Source: Streptomyces sp. NRRL F-6131 (GTDB lineage Bacteria > Actinomycetota > Actinomycetes > Streptomycetales > Streptomycetaceae). Taken from it: a stretch of 64,000 bases of DNA. The notes under the pieces are model-generated. The model was not told where the DNA came from and ran no database searches. It was given only the letters and a program-made list of their open reading frames with translations. Location of the stretch: assembly GCA_000719695.1 (NCBI GenBank), contig JOHN01000011.1, forward strand, positions 76,291 through 140,290. Direction: 5' to 3'. This document shows, piece by piece, positions 32,218 to 40,566 of the stretch. The position numbers were made by a program, and so were the translations under genes. The first letter of the stretch is position 1. The number at the start of each line of letters is the position of its first letter.

Positions 32218-32357
32218 GTCGTCGCTCCTTCGCGGTGCGGGCCGCCCGCTCGGGCGGTCGGGGCGGTCGGTCGCAGCAGGGCCTTCGTCCAGCCGTCGTC
32301 GCGGCGGTCGAAGCAGCGGTAGCCCCGCGGGGCGTCCGCGCCTGTGCGCCACTGCCT
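32214..32357 (-). pseudogene. C-terminal remnant of a Zn-dependent alcohol dehydrogenase
   Basis: A short open frame reads DAPRGYRCFDRRDDGWTKALLRP, which matches the usual C-terminus of medium-chain zinc dehydrogenases (a D-A-P-x-G-Y-x-x-F-D pattern followed by K-x-x-L-x-P). It has no start codon, is closed upstream by a TGA at 32358-32360, and its own TGA overlaps the next gene's ATG by ATGA. The rest of the 376-base gap to the decarboxylase-like gene (32218-32593) holds nothing else recognised. Confidence 0.35.
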
Positions 32358-32593
32358 TCACACCGACCTCCCGCTCCGCCCTCGTCGGGGTTCCGAAGGT
32401 CGCGGCTGCCCGGCACGGCCGCCCGGAAACGGTGCGGGACGGCGTGGAGCGCCGCCGCCGGGGGTGCCCGCCGGGCGCCGACCGCCGGGGGTACCCGCCG
32501 GGCGGACGGGCGGGGACGAAGGACACCGCCCCGGTCGACCTTCGATCCTGACGCGCCCGGTTTTCCGTTCCGGCCGTCGGGCAGACGCGGGCC

Positions 32594-34060
32594 ATGGACC
32601 AGTCCCAGGCACCGGTACTCGAGGCCCTCGCGGCCTTCCACGCCAACCCGCTCACCACCTTCACCCCACCGGGTCACAAGCAGGGCGCCGGCGCCGACCC
32701 CCGCGTGCTGGAGACCCTGGGCCCGGCCGTGTTCCGCGCGGACGTGCTGGCCACCGGCGGCCTGGACGACCGCCTCGACTCGCGCGGCATCCTCGCGCAC
32801 GCGCAGCAGCTGATGGCCGAGGCCGTCGGCGCGGACCACACCTTCTTCTCCACCTGCGGCAGCTCGCTGTCGGTGAAGTCCTCGATGCTGGCCGTCGCCG
32901 GACCGCACGAGAAGCTCGTGGTGGGCCGGGACGTCCACAAGTCCGTCGTCGCCGGGCTCGTCCTCGCGGGCATCCGCCCGGTCTGGGTCGACCCCCAGTG
33001 GGACCCGGCCCGGCACCTGGCGCACCCGCCGTCCGCCGACTCCTTCCGCGCCGCGCTGGCGCGGCACCCGGACGCCCGGGGCGCGCTGGTCACCTCACCC
33101 ACCCCGTACGGCACCTGCGCCGACCTGGAGGCCATCGCCGCCGTCTGCCACGAGCACGGCAAGCCGCTGATCGTGGACGAGGCCTGGGGCGCCCACCTGC
33201 CGTTCCACCCCCGGCTGCCGCGCTGGGCGATGGACGCCGGCGCCGACCTGTGCGTCACCTCGGTCCACAAGATGGGCTCGGCCCTGGAACAGAGCTCGGT
33301 CTTCCACCTCCAGGGAGACCTCGTCGACCCCGCGGTCCTCAAACAGTGCGAGGACCTGCTCGGCACCACCAGCCCCTCCACCCTCGTCTACGCCTCCCTG
33401 GACGGCTGGCGCCGCCAGATGGTCCAGCACGGCCGCGCCCTCTACGACCGCACCCTCGACCTCGCCGCCACCGTCCGCGCGCGCGTCGACGCGCTGGACG
33501 GCCTGCACGTCCACGGCCGCGAGGACTTCTGCGGACCGGGCCGCGCGGCCGACCTCGACCCCCTCCAGGTGATCGTCGACATCTCCGCCCTGGGCACCAG
33601 CGGCTACCGGGCCGGCGACTGGCTGCGCTCCCACCACCAGATCACCCTCCACGTCTGCGACCACCGCCGGATCAGCGCCCAGCTCACCCCCGCCGACACC
33701 ACCGTCACCGCCGACACCCTGGTCCACGGGCTCACCGAGCTGGTCGCGATCGCCGGGGACCTCCGGCCCGCGCCCCGCGTCCACGTCCCCGACCCGGAGC
33801 GGCTGCGCCTCGAACAGGTGCTGCTGCCGCGCGACGCGTTCTTCGGACCGGTCGAACAGGTCCCCGTGGAGAAGGCCGCGGGCCGCATCGCCGCCGAGAT
33901 GCTCACCCCCTACCCGCCCGGCATCCCGGCCGCCCTCCCGGGTGAGCGCCTCAACGGCGACGTCGTCGACTACCTGCGCAGCGGCGTCGAGGCGGGCATG
34001 CTCGTCCCGGACAGCGCCGACGCCGAACTGACCTCCGTCCGCGTGGTCGCCGAGACCTGA
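32594..34060 (+). CDS. PLP-dependent Orn/Lys/Arg decarboxylase-family enzyme
   Basis: This encodes 488 residues. The ATG at 32594 has only a weak ribosome site. Fold type I signatures: LTTFTPPGHKQGAGADP, TFFSTCGSSLSVKSSMLA (phosphate-binding), ALVTSPTPYGTCADLEAIA, LIVDEAWGAHLPFHP (Asp binding the PLP ring) and SVHKMGSALEQ with the Schiff-base Lys. The C-terminal domain carries AAEMLTPYPPGIPAALPGERL. Length fits short SpeA/Cad-type enzymes of Gram-positive bacteria. It would decarboxylate arginine, lysine or ornithine to a polyamine precursor; substrate not resolved. Stand-alone gene. Confidence 0.92.
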   Translation: MDQSQAPVLEALAAFHANPLTTFTPPGHKQGAGADPRVLETLGPAVFRADVLATGGLDDRLDSRGILAHAQQLMAEAVGADHTFFSTCGSSLSVKSSMLAVAGPHEKLVVGRDVHKSVVAGLVLAGIRPVWVDPQWDPARHLAHPPSADSFRAALARHPDARGALVTSPTPYGTCADLEAIAAVCHEHGKPLIVDEAWGAHLPFHPRLPRWAMDAGADLCVTSVHKMGSALEQSSVFHLQGDLVDPAVLKQCEDLLGTTSPSTLVYASLDGWRRQMVQHGRALYDRTLDLAATVRARVDALDGLHVHGREDFCGPGRAADLDPLQVIVDISALGTSGYRAGDWLRSHHQITLHVCDHRRISAQLTPADTTVTADTLVHGLTELVAIAGDLRPAPRVHVPDPERLRLEQVLLPRDAFFGPVEQVPVEKAAGRIAAEMLTPYPPGIPAALPGERLNGDVVDYLRSGVEAGMLVPDSADAELTSVRVVAET

Positions 34061-34179
34061 CGACCGGCAGACCCGTGGCGCAGGGACCTCCTGCGGCCGG
34101 ATCCCGTCGAGGACGACTGAGGCATGGGACGGGCCGGGGCGGGTAGGCGCCCGGCTCCACGAGACCCCGAGGAGAAGCC

Positions 34180-34503
34180 ATGCCGGCCGGTTCGAGCAAG
34201 AAGCGGGAGCGTCAGTACGAGCACATCAAGGAGAGCGCCCTGGACCGTGGTGAGAGCGAGAAGCGGGCGAAGGAGATCGCCGCCCGCACGGTGAACAAGG
34301 AACGGGCCCGGCACGGCGAGTCGGAGACCGCCAGCCGTTCCTCCGTCCAGGACATGTCCTCGTCCAAGCGAGGAGGCCAGCGCTCCCACTCGGGCTCCGG
34401 GGGCCCGACCTACGACCAGCTCTACAACGAGGCCAAGAAGCGCAACATCCACGGCCGTTCCTCCATGAACAAGAAGCAGCTCGCCAACGCCCTCGGTCAC
34501 TGA
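34180..34503 (+). CDS. small basic SAP/Rho-N-like DNA-binding protein
   Basis: This encodes 107 residues. The ATG at 34180 has GAGGAG upstream. The N-terminal half is highly charged and helical (KKRERQYEHIKESALDRGESEKRAKEIAARTVNKER). The C-terminal 30 residues (TYDQLYNEAKKRNIHGRSSMNKKQLANALG) match a SAP or Rho-N helix-extended-loop-helix nucleic-acid-binding motif. Close relatives in streptomycetes are often named plasmid stabilization proteins. A bidirectional terminator follows. Confidence 0.88.
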   Translation: MPAGSSKKRERQYEHIKESALDRGESEKRAKEIAARTVNKERARHGESETASRSSVQDMSSSKRGGQRSHSGSGGPTYDQLYNEAKKRNIHGRSSMNKKQLANALGH

Positions 34504-34508
34504 CCGCG

Positions 34509-34549
34509 GGCCCGGCCCTCCGCCGCACAGCTGGGCGGAGGGCCGGGCC
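34509..34549. terminator. bidirectional terminator hairpin
   Basis: A perfect 16-bp inverted repeat (34509-34524 and 34534-34549) with a 9-base loop lies between two convergent genes (stops at 34503 and 34570). It has no T-tract. Confidence 0.8.
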
Positions 34550-34569
34550 GGCCGGTTGACCGGTGTCGG

Positions 34570-36498
34570 TCACCGGTCGGTCTGCTGCTCCTCGTGGGTC
34601 GGCCGAAGGCGCTGGGCCGGGAGGCCGGTGCGCTCGTTCTGCAGGTCCCACAGCTCCTTGAACCGGCCGTCCTCGTCCGCCACCAGCTCGGCGAAGGTGC
34701 CCTCCTGGAGGACCTTCCCGTCCCCCAGGACCACGATCCGGTCGGCGACGGCCACATTGGTGAGCCGGTGGGTGACCAGGACGACCGCCCGCTCCCGCGC
34801 GACCGCCCGCAGGTTCTGGAAGATCCGGTGCTCGGCGCGCGGGTCGAGCGCGGCCGTCGGTTCGTCCAGCACCAGCAGCCCGGCCTCGCGGTGGAACGCC
34901 CTGGCGATGGCCAGCCGTTGCCACTGGCCGCCGGACAGCTCCTCGCCGCCCAGCCACTCGACCGCCAGCAGGGTGGCCAGGCCCCGGCGGAGCTTGGCGA
35001 CCACGTCGGACGCCCCGGAAGCGTCGGCGGCGCGCAGCACCGCCGCGTCGCCCTCGGCGGTGGGCTGGCCCAGGGTGATGTTCTCCCGGCAGGTCATCGG
35101 CCAGCGGGCGTAGTCCTGCGGGACCACGGCGACCTGGCGCCACAGGGCGTGCGGGTCGAGGTCGCGGGTGTCGGCCCCGTCCCACCGCACGGCCCCGGCA
35201 TCGGGCAGGTAGAGCCCGGCCAGGAGCTTGGAGACGGTGGTCTTGCCGGAGCCGTTCTCGCCCACCAGGGCCAGGATCTCGCCCCGTTCGACGTGCAGGC
35301 TCACCCCGTCCAGCGCCTTGCGGTCGGAGGCGGGGTAGGCGTAGCTGAGGTCCTCCACCGCGATCCGGCGGGGCGCCCCGGGGGTCCCGCTGCCGCGCGC
35401 CGGCCGGTGGCCGCCGGCGGTGTCGAGGAAGCTCGACCAGTCGTCCAGGTACATGCCGGTGCGGAACAGGTCCGCGCCGTAGCCGACGATGCCGCGCAGG
35501 CTGGTGCCGACCGCCGCCAGGGCGAACACCGCCGCGCCGCCGCGCGGCAGGCTCATCCGACCGGTGCTGACCAGCCAGAGCATCGCGGCCCACACCAGGG
35601 CCGTGCCGAGGCCGGAGACGGCGGCCCCGACCACCGACACCCGCGCCCCCTGGCGGGCCGCGTGCCGCGAGGCGGCGTCCAGTCGCAGTCCGACCTGGTC
35701 GTACTTGGCGAGCAGGAACTCGCCCATGGTGTCGGAGCGGACCTGGTCGGCGTTGCGCTTGAGGTGGATGTACCAGCGCAGGTTCGCCATGATCCGGCGG
35801 TCGCCGAGGGCGGCCCGGTTGGCCAGGAAGTGCACCCGGGCGGCGCGCACGGACGCGATCCCCTGGGGGAGTGCGGCGAGGACCAGCAGCGGGAGGAGGG
35901 CGGGGTGCAGCACGGTCAGCACGCCCGCCGCGGCGAGCAGTGAGGCCAGCGAGGCGAGCAGGTTCTGCGCCTCCCCGACGATGTCCACGCAGACCTCGGC
36001 GCCGCGGTCGGCGGCCTCCAGCTCGTCGTTGTACCCGGCGTGGTCGTAGGCGGTGAGTTCGGCCGCCACGGTGGCGCGCAGCACCGCCGCCTCCGCCTCC
36101 CGGGAGATCCGCGGCGACAGGTGGACGGTGACGGCCTGGACGGTGATGCCGAGCAGGGAGCGGGCGCCGGCCGCCGCCGCGATCACCAGGATCGACGGCG
36201 CCGCGTCGGCGAGCTTGTCGCCGACCGGGCCCGGGCCGAACAGGGCCGAGATGGTGCCGGTGGTCGCGAACAGGCCGGCCGCGCCGAGCACCGCGGACAC
36301 CGCCTGGCAGGTGAGGAGCAGCGCGACGGAGGCGCGGTCGATGCGCCAGCCGAGCCGGAAGGCGCGGACGACCAGGGCCGGCAGCCGGCGGGCCATCGCA
36401 GCGACACTGATCGCCTCGATCGCCTCGATGCGGCGGCCGTCGGCGAGCCACTGCAGTTCCTCGTCGGCGGTGCCGGCCGACGCCGTGGTGGTGCTCAA
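34570..36498 (-). CDS. ABC transporter, fused membrane and ATPase domains (exporter type)
   Basis: This encodes 642 residues. The TTG at 36498 is chosen because GAGGAGG lies 7 bases upstream and the TGA of a preceding 29-codon frame overlaps it (TTGA). The N-terminal half has about six membrane helices (ASVALLLTCQAVSAVLGAAG, SILVIAAAAGARSLLG and others). The C-terminal ATPase has Walker A GENGSGKTT, Q-loop VVPQDYARWPM, signature LSGGQWQR, Walker B LLVLDEP and an H-loop THR. No peptidase C39 domain is present. The half-transporter would act as a homodimer exporting a lipid, drug or peptide. The preceding small frame makes a peptide substrate possible. Confidence 0.93.
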   Translation of the reverse strand: MSTTTASAGTADEELQWLADGRRIEAIEAISVAAMARRLPALVVRAFRLGWRIDRASVALLLTCQAVSAVLGAAGLFATTGTISALFGPGPVGDKLADAAPSILVIAAAAGARSLLGITVQAVTVHLSPRISREAEAAVLRATVAAELTAYDHAGYNDELEAADRGAEVCVDIVGEAQNLLASLASLLAAAGVLTVLHPALLPLLVLAALPQGIASVRAARVHFLANRAALGDRRIMANLRWYIHLKRNADQVRSDTMGEFLLAKYDQVGLRLDAASRHAARQGARVSVVGAAVSGLGTALVWAAMLWLVSTGRMSLPRGGAAVFALAAVGTSLRGIVGYGADLFRTGMYLDDWSSFLDTAGGHRPARGSGTPGAPRRIAVEDLSYAYPASDRKALDGVSLHVERGEILALVGENGSGKTTVSKLLAGLYLPDAGAVRWDGADTRDLDPHALWRQVAVVPQDYARWPMTCRENITLGQPTAEGDAAVLRAADASGASDVVAKLRRGLATLLAVEWLGGEELSGGQWQRLAIARAFHREAGLLVLDEPTAALDPRAEHRIFQNLRAVARERAVVLVTHRLTNVAVADRIVVLGDGKVLQEGTFAELVADEDGRFKELWDLQNERTGLPAQRLRPTHEEQQTDR

Positions 36499-36584
36499 GC
36501 GTTCGCCTCCTCGCGCGGGGCGCCGGCCACCGGGGCCGCGGGCGCGGGTGGGAGGTGGATCTCCGGGGCGGGGCGACAGGTCAC
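36495..36584 (-). CDS. possible 29-residue peptide coupled to the ABC exporter
   Basis: This frame starts at a GTG (36584) with GGAGGA 3 bases upstream (36588-36593), and its TGA overlaps the exporter's TTG. It reads MTCRPAPEIHLPPAP and then a tail ending REEANA. About 90% of codons end in G or C. The peptide is Pro/Ala-rich with a single Cys near the start. It may be a precursor or signal peptide exported by the adjacent ABC protein, or a leader frame that couples translation to the weak TTG start. Spacing of the ribosome site is a little short. Confidence 0.42.
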   Translation of the reverse strand: MTCRPAPEIHLPPAPAAPVAGAPREEANA

Positions 36585-37098
36585 GGATCCTCCAGGTGTG
36601 CGTGGAGCGGTGTGCGTGGAGCGGTACGTGCGGTGCGGTGCGGTGCGGAGCGGTGCGCGGACGTGCGGAACCGCCGGCCCGGGCCGCTGGGAAAGGCTCA
36701 ACTGAGCTTCCCTGGGGCCGAGTTGGCTGATCCCTTGCGGGTGGGGAGGGGTCCGATGATGGTGCTGTTCGAATGTGGCGCTCAAGTGGATTTCCCTCCG
36801 GGCGAGCCCGGGTCGAACAGGGACATTTCGAGCACTCCCGGATGCGCCCCGGCGTACTCTCCGCCCGCCCTGGCCGCTGTCGCGGGGAGACGACCGCGAG
36901 CCGCGCGGCCGCCGCCCGATTCACTCGTTCGGATGGCCCACGGCGGCCCGCGATGACCCGCGGTGGCCCGGTGGCATCGGCATGGCGCCATGCTGACTGG
37001 ACATGGCGCCACGGGTGCGCCATGATGGCACCGAAGGGTGAGGCCGCAGCTGGGGAGCGCGCGGCCGCGACGGGGCATCGACACGGGGGCGGCACATC
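36585..37098. promoter_or_regulatory. 514-base divergent regulatory gap with palindromes and short repeats
   Basis: This lies between the divergent exporter unit and the GtrA-like gene. From left to right it holds a GTGCG-type short repeat (about 36600-36665), an imperfect inverted repeat with arms GGGAAAGGCTCA / TGAGCTTCCC (36689-36712), and two perfect TGGCGCCA palindromes at 36983-36990 and 37004-37011, exactly 21 bases apart, followed by an imperfect palindrome at 37016-37031. No convincing gene was seen here on either strand apart from the 29-codon frame that ends it. Confidence 0.5.
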
Positions 37099-37626
37099 AT
37101 GGAGTCAGCACGGGGCGGGAAGCGGCACTCGGCGGCCGGGGGTCTCGTCGACTTCGCCCGCTTCGTCCTCTGCGGCGGCGGCGTGGGTCTCGCCTCCGGC
37201 TTCGCCGTGGCCGCCCTCGCCGCCCGGCTGCCCTGGGCCCTGGCCAACGCCCTGGTCACCGTGGTCGCCACGCTGCTCGCCACCGAGCTGCACGCCCGCT
37301 TCACCTTCGGCGCGGGTGGGCGCGCGACCTGGCGCCAGCACCTGCAGTCGGCCGGATCGGCGGTGGGGGCGTACGCGGTGACCTGCGCGGCGATGCTCGT
37401 CCTGCACCTGGTGCTGGTGCGGCCCGGCGCCGTGGTGGAGCAGGCCGTCTACCTCTCGGCCTCCGCGCTGGCGGGCCTGGCGCGGTTCGCGGTGCTGCGG
37501 CTGGTCGTCTTCGCGCGCCACCGTTCGCAGGCCGCCGCGACCGTCCGACACGCCCGCCTCGTGGCGGTGGCCGAGACCCGTGCCCCGGCCGGGGCCGGCC
37601 TCGAAGGGCTTTGCCGCGCCGCCTGA
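37099..37626 (+). CDS. GtrA-like membrane protein
   Basis: This encodes 175 residues with four hydrophobic helices. The ATG at 37099 is weakly preceded by a G-rich stretch. GtrA-like signatures: FARFVLCGGGVGLASGFAVAAL, ANALVTVVATLLATELHARFTF, then two further helices ending LAGLARFAVLRLVVFARH. GtrA proteins move lipid-linked sugars or act as small flippases in cell-wall polysaccharide synthesis. The C-terminal 35 residues are polar and not part of the family. It probably controls its own promoter region poorly, since only palindromes are visible upstream; regulator unknown. Confidence 0.85.
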   Translation: MESARGGKRHSAAGGLVDFARFVLCGGGVGLASGFAVAALAARLPWALANALVTVVATLLATELHARFTFGAGGRATWRQHLQSAGSAVGAYAVTCAAMLVLHLVLVRPGAVVEQAVYLSASALAGLARFAVLRLVVFARHRSQAAATVRHARLVAVAETRAPAGAGLEGLCRAA

Positions 37627-37668
37627 CCCGGCACCCGGGGACGGCCGTCGTCACCCGGCCCGGGCGCG

Positions 37669-38517
37669 TCACTCACCGGCCCGGGCGTTCACCGCGGGCC
37701 GGGCGGCGTCCTTCTCCGCGTCCAGGGCCGCGAGGAGGCGCAGCCCGTCCTCGGCGGGGTCGCCGGGGGCCGCGGACAGCACCAGCAGCTCCAGGCCGGA
37801 GGCGTCCGGCAGGGCGAAGTTCTCCCCGTGCAGTTCCAGCAGCCCGACCAGCGGGTGCTGGTACGCCTTGCGTCCGTTGACCCGGGCGCGCACGTCCGCC
37901 CGGGCCCAGAGGCGGCGGAAGCGCTCGCTGCCCATGGACAGCTCGCCGACCAGCGAGGCCAGCCGGGCGTCGTCGGGGTACTTGCCGGCGGCCAGGCGCA
38001 GGTGCCCGACCACGTCGAGGGTGCAGTTCTCCCAGTCCGCGTAGAGGCCGTGTTCGGTCTCCTCCAGGAAGAGGTGCCGGGCGGTGTTCAGGCCCGGCAG
38101 CGCCCGGCCGAGCAGCAGCTCGGCGAGGCGGTTCCCGGCGAGGACGTCCAGGCGGTGGTTCATGATCATGGCGGGGGCGCCGGTGACCAGGCCGAGGACG
38201 CGCAGCAGCTCCGGCCGGACCCGTCCGCCCGGGGTTCCGGCGCGGCGCCGCCGCTGGCGGGCGAGCCGGTGGAGGTGCCCGCGTTCGGTCTCGTCGAGGC
38301 CGAGGACGCGGGCGAGCACGTCGAGGACCTGCTCGGAGGGCTGGGTCGCCCGGCCCTGCTCCAGGCGCACGTAGTAGTCGACACTGACGCCGGACAGGTG
38401 CGCGACCTCCTCGCGGCGCAGCCCCTCGACCCGGCGCCGGTTGTCGGTGGGGATGCCGGCGGTCGCGGGGTCGACCCGGGCGCGCCGGGTCCGCAGGAAG
38501 CCTGCAAGATCGTCCAT
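37669..38517 (-). CDS. XRE/MmyB-type transcriptional regulator
   Basis: This encodes 282 residues. The ATG at 38517 opens directly into the helix-turn-helix: LAGFLRTRRARVDPATAGI, RRVEGLRREEVAHLSGVSVDYYVRLEQGR. The C-terminal part is the MmyB-like ligand-binding domain (VLGLVTGAPAMIMNHRLDVLAGNRLAELLLG, WENCTLDVVGHLRLAAGKYPDDARLASLVGELS, HPLVGLLELHGENFALPD). This family often binds fatty acids and controls a divergent short-chain dehydrogenase or flavin enzyme gene. Here the divergent neighbour is an NAD(P)H oxidoreductase 139 bases away, so it is the likely target. Confidence 0.93.
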   Translation of the reverse strand: MDDLAGFLRTRRARVDPATAGIPTDNRRRVEGLRREEVAHLSGVSVDYYVRLEQGRATQPSEQVLDVLARVLGLDETERGHLHRLARQRRRRAGTPGGRVRPELLRVLGLVTGAPAMIMNHRLDVLAGNRLAELLLGRALPGLNTARHLFLEETEHGLYADWENCTLDVVGHLRLAAGKYPDDARLASLVGELSMGSERFRRLWARADVRARVNGRKAYQHPLVGLLELHGENFALPDASGLELLVLSAAPGDPAEDGLRLLAALDAEKDAARPAVNARAGE

Positions 38518-38656
38518 GCCCGCCAGTATGGCCGTGGCGCGGCCGGTGAAGGAGGCCCTGTCAGTACCAGGAAGTCCGGTCCGACGGAACTGCCGCCCCT
38601 GAACGCCGGGCGCCGCGGCGCCCAGGATCGAGGGCATCCGATCCGAAGGAGTTCCC

Positions 38657-39436
38657 GTGAAGACGCTGATCGTCCACGCCCACCCCGAGCCCGCGTCGCT
38701 CAACAGCTCGCTGAAGGACCTCGCGGTCGCCACCCTGGAGGGCGCCGGGCACGAGGTGCGGGTGACCGATCTGTACGCCATGAACTGGAAGGCCACCGTG
38801 GACGCCGCGGACTACGGACCCGCCGTCTCCGGCCCGCTGAGGGTCGCCCGGGACTCGGGCCGGGCCTTCGAGACCGGGACGCTCACCCCGGACGTCGTCG
38901 CCGAGCAGGAGAAGCTGCTGTGGGCCGACACGATCGTCTTCCAGTTCCCGCTGTGGTGGTACACGATGCCGGCGATCCTGAAGGGCTGGGTGGACCGGGT
39001 GTTCACCTACCGCTTCGCGTACGGCGTCGGCGAGCACAGCGACACCAAGTACGGCGAGCGCTTCGGCGAGGGGACCCTGGCGGGCCGGCGGGCGTTGCTC
39101 TCCGTGACCGTCGGCGGCCCGGCCTCGCACTACTCGGCGCGCGGGATCAACGGCCCGATCGAGGACCTGCTGTTCCCGTTCCACCACGGCATCCTGTACT
39201 ACCCCGGCATCGAGGTGCTGCCGCCGTTCGTGGTGCACGGCACCGACCGGATCACCGACGAGGGGTACCCGGCCGTCGCCGAGGCCTGGCGGCAGCGCCT
39301 GCTCACCCTGGAGTCGACGGAGCCGATCGCCTTCCGTCGGCAGAACTCCGGTGACTACGAGATCCCTTCGCTGCACCTGAAGGAGGGGCTGGAGCCGGCC
39401 GGCCGCACCGGCTTCGGGCTGCACGTGCGCGCCTGA
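38657..39436 (+). CDS. NAD(P)H-dependent oxidoreductase (flavodoxin-like fold)
   Basis: This encodes 259 residues. The GTG at 38657 has GAAGGAG 5 bases upstream. Family signatures of the NQO/MdaB quinone reductases: KTLIVHAHPEPASLNSSLKD, LYAMNWKATVDAADY, DTIVFQFPLWWYTMPAILKGWVDRVFTYRFAYGVG and LLSVTVGGPASHYSARG. It should bind FAD or FMN and reduce quinones or related compounds with NAD(P)H in two-electron steps. It is divergent from a MmyB-type regulator that probably represses it. Confidence 0.94.
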   Translation: MKTLIVHAHPEPASLNSSLKDLAVATLEGAGHEVRVTDLYAMNWKATVDAADYGPAVSGPLRVARDSGRAFETGTLTPDVVAEQEKLLWADTIVFQFPLWWYTMPAILKGWVDRVFTYRFAYGVGEHSDTKYGERFGEGTLAGRRALLSVTVGGPASHYSARGINGPIEDLLFPFHHGILYYPGIEVLPPFVVHGTDRITDEGYPAVAEAWRQRLLTLESTEPIAFRRQNSGDYEIPSLHLKEGLEPAGRTGFGLHVRA

Positions 39437-39667
39437 CCGCGCCCGTTCGGGTGGGCGCCGTCGGCGGCCCGGGTCATTCGGGGCGGGACCGATCGGGTGA
39501 AGGGTGTTCCCGCAGGTCGGGCAGGGTGTCACGGCGTGGCGTGACGGCGTGTCACCACCCCGGTCGGAGCGGCCGGGTTGCGACGGGCGGCGGGCCGGGG
39601 CTCCGTGGAGGAGTCGGACCGAACGGTCCGTGACCGAACCTCCCCTCTCCGATCGGAGCCCTTTTCC

Positions 39668-40420
39668 ATGCGTACTGCCCAGACCCGTGTCGCCCGCCTC
39701 GCCGCCCTCGCCGTGCCCGCCGCCCTGGGGTTGACCCTGCTGACGGGGGCGGCCGGTGTGGCCCGGCCCGCCGCCGCGCCCGGTCTCGACGCCGCGGCCC
39801 AGCAGGCCGGGGTGCTCGGCGCGCTCGCCGGGGTGACTCAGCCGGCCGCGGAGCTGGTCGGACTGGCGGCGAAGGCCCCGGACGGCAAGGTGCCCGAGGC
39901 CGACGCGACCCGGCTGAAGGCCGCGGTCGCCACGGCGATCGAGAAGCTGCAGGCCGCGATGCCCGCTGCCGCCGCCCCGGAGGCTCCGGTCGCGGCGCCC
40001 GGGCTGCCCGTCGCCCCGCCCGTCGGTGCCCCGCCCGTCGCCGCTCCGCCCGTCGGCGCTCCGGCCAAGCCGCTGGTCGGCGTCCCGGCGTCCCGTGCGC
40101 GGGCGGAGCAGTCCGACCTGGTCGCGACCGCCGCCGCCAATCTGAAGAAGTCGGTGGACGAGCTGGCCTCCCCGGCCGCCGCGGCTCCGGCCGTGGACGC
40201 CCCGGCCGCCGGCGCACCGGCCGTCGGCCTCCCGGCGGTCGGCACCCCGGCCGTGGGGGCGACGGCCCCGGCCCCGGCCGCGGACGCCGCCGCCCCGGCC
40301 GCCAAGGTCGTCAAGGACACCGTCAACCTCGTCGCCGCGACCGTGCTCGGCAGCGGCCTGCCGGCCCCGGACCTCCAGGGCCTGCCCAAGCTCCCGGCCC
40401 TGTCCACCGCCACGAACTGA
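39668..40420 (+). CDS. exported Ala/Pro-rich low-complexity protein
   Basis: This encodes 250 residues. The ATG at 39668 starts a signal peptide (MRTAQTRVARLAALAVPAAL, then GLTLLTGAAGVARPAAA). The mature part has one helical stretch (ADATRLKAAVATAIEKLQAAM) followed by long runs of P-V-G-A-P-P-V-A type repeats and a second helix (SDLVATAAANLKKSVDELASP). It is probably a cell-wall or secreted structural protein. No catalytic site is visible. Confidence 0.82.
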   Translation: MRTAQTRVARLAALAVPAALGLTLLTGAAGVARPAAAPGLDAAAQQAGVLGALAGVTQPAAELVGLAAKAPDGKVPEADATRLKAAVATAIEKLQAAMPAAAAPEAPVAAPGLPVAPPVGAPPVAAPPVGAPAKPLVGVPASRARAEQSDLVATAAANLKKSVDELASPAAAAPAVDAPAAGAPAVGLPAVGTPAVGATAPAPAADAAAPAAKVVKDTVNLVAATVLGSGLPAPDLQGLPKLPALSTATN

Positions 40421-40430
40421 CCCACCGCCC

Positions 40431-40473
40431 GCCCTCGGTGCGGTCGCGCCTGGTGCGCGGCCGCACCGAGGGC
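40431..40473. terminator. bidirectional terminator hairpin
   Basis: A 19-bp inverted repeat (40431-40449 and 40455-40473) with one G:T pair and a 5-base loop lies just beyond the stop of the exported protein gene (40420) and before the convergent lectin-domain gene (stop 40567). Confidence 0.8.
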
Positions 40474-40566
40474 TGTGGGGGCAGGACCGGACCGCTCCGC
40501 CGCGGTCGGCCCTGCTCCTACGGCGTGGGGTCGACGGTCAGGACGACTCCCGCGAGCCGGCCCGGA

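Noticed and set aside
36495..36785. 96-codon frame ending at the exporter start
   Set aside because: Its first two thirds are Arg/His/Pro-rich without a ribosome site; only the last 29 codons from the GTG at 36584 have one.
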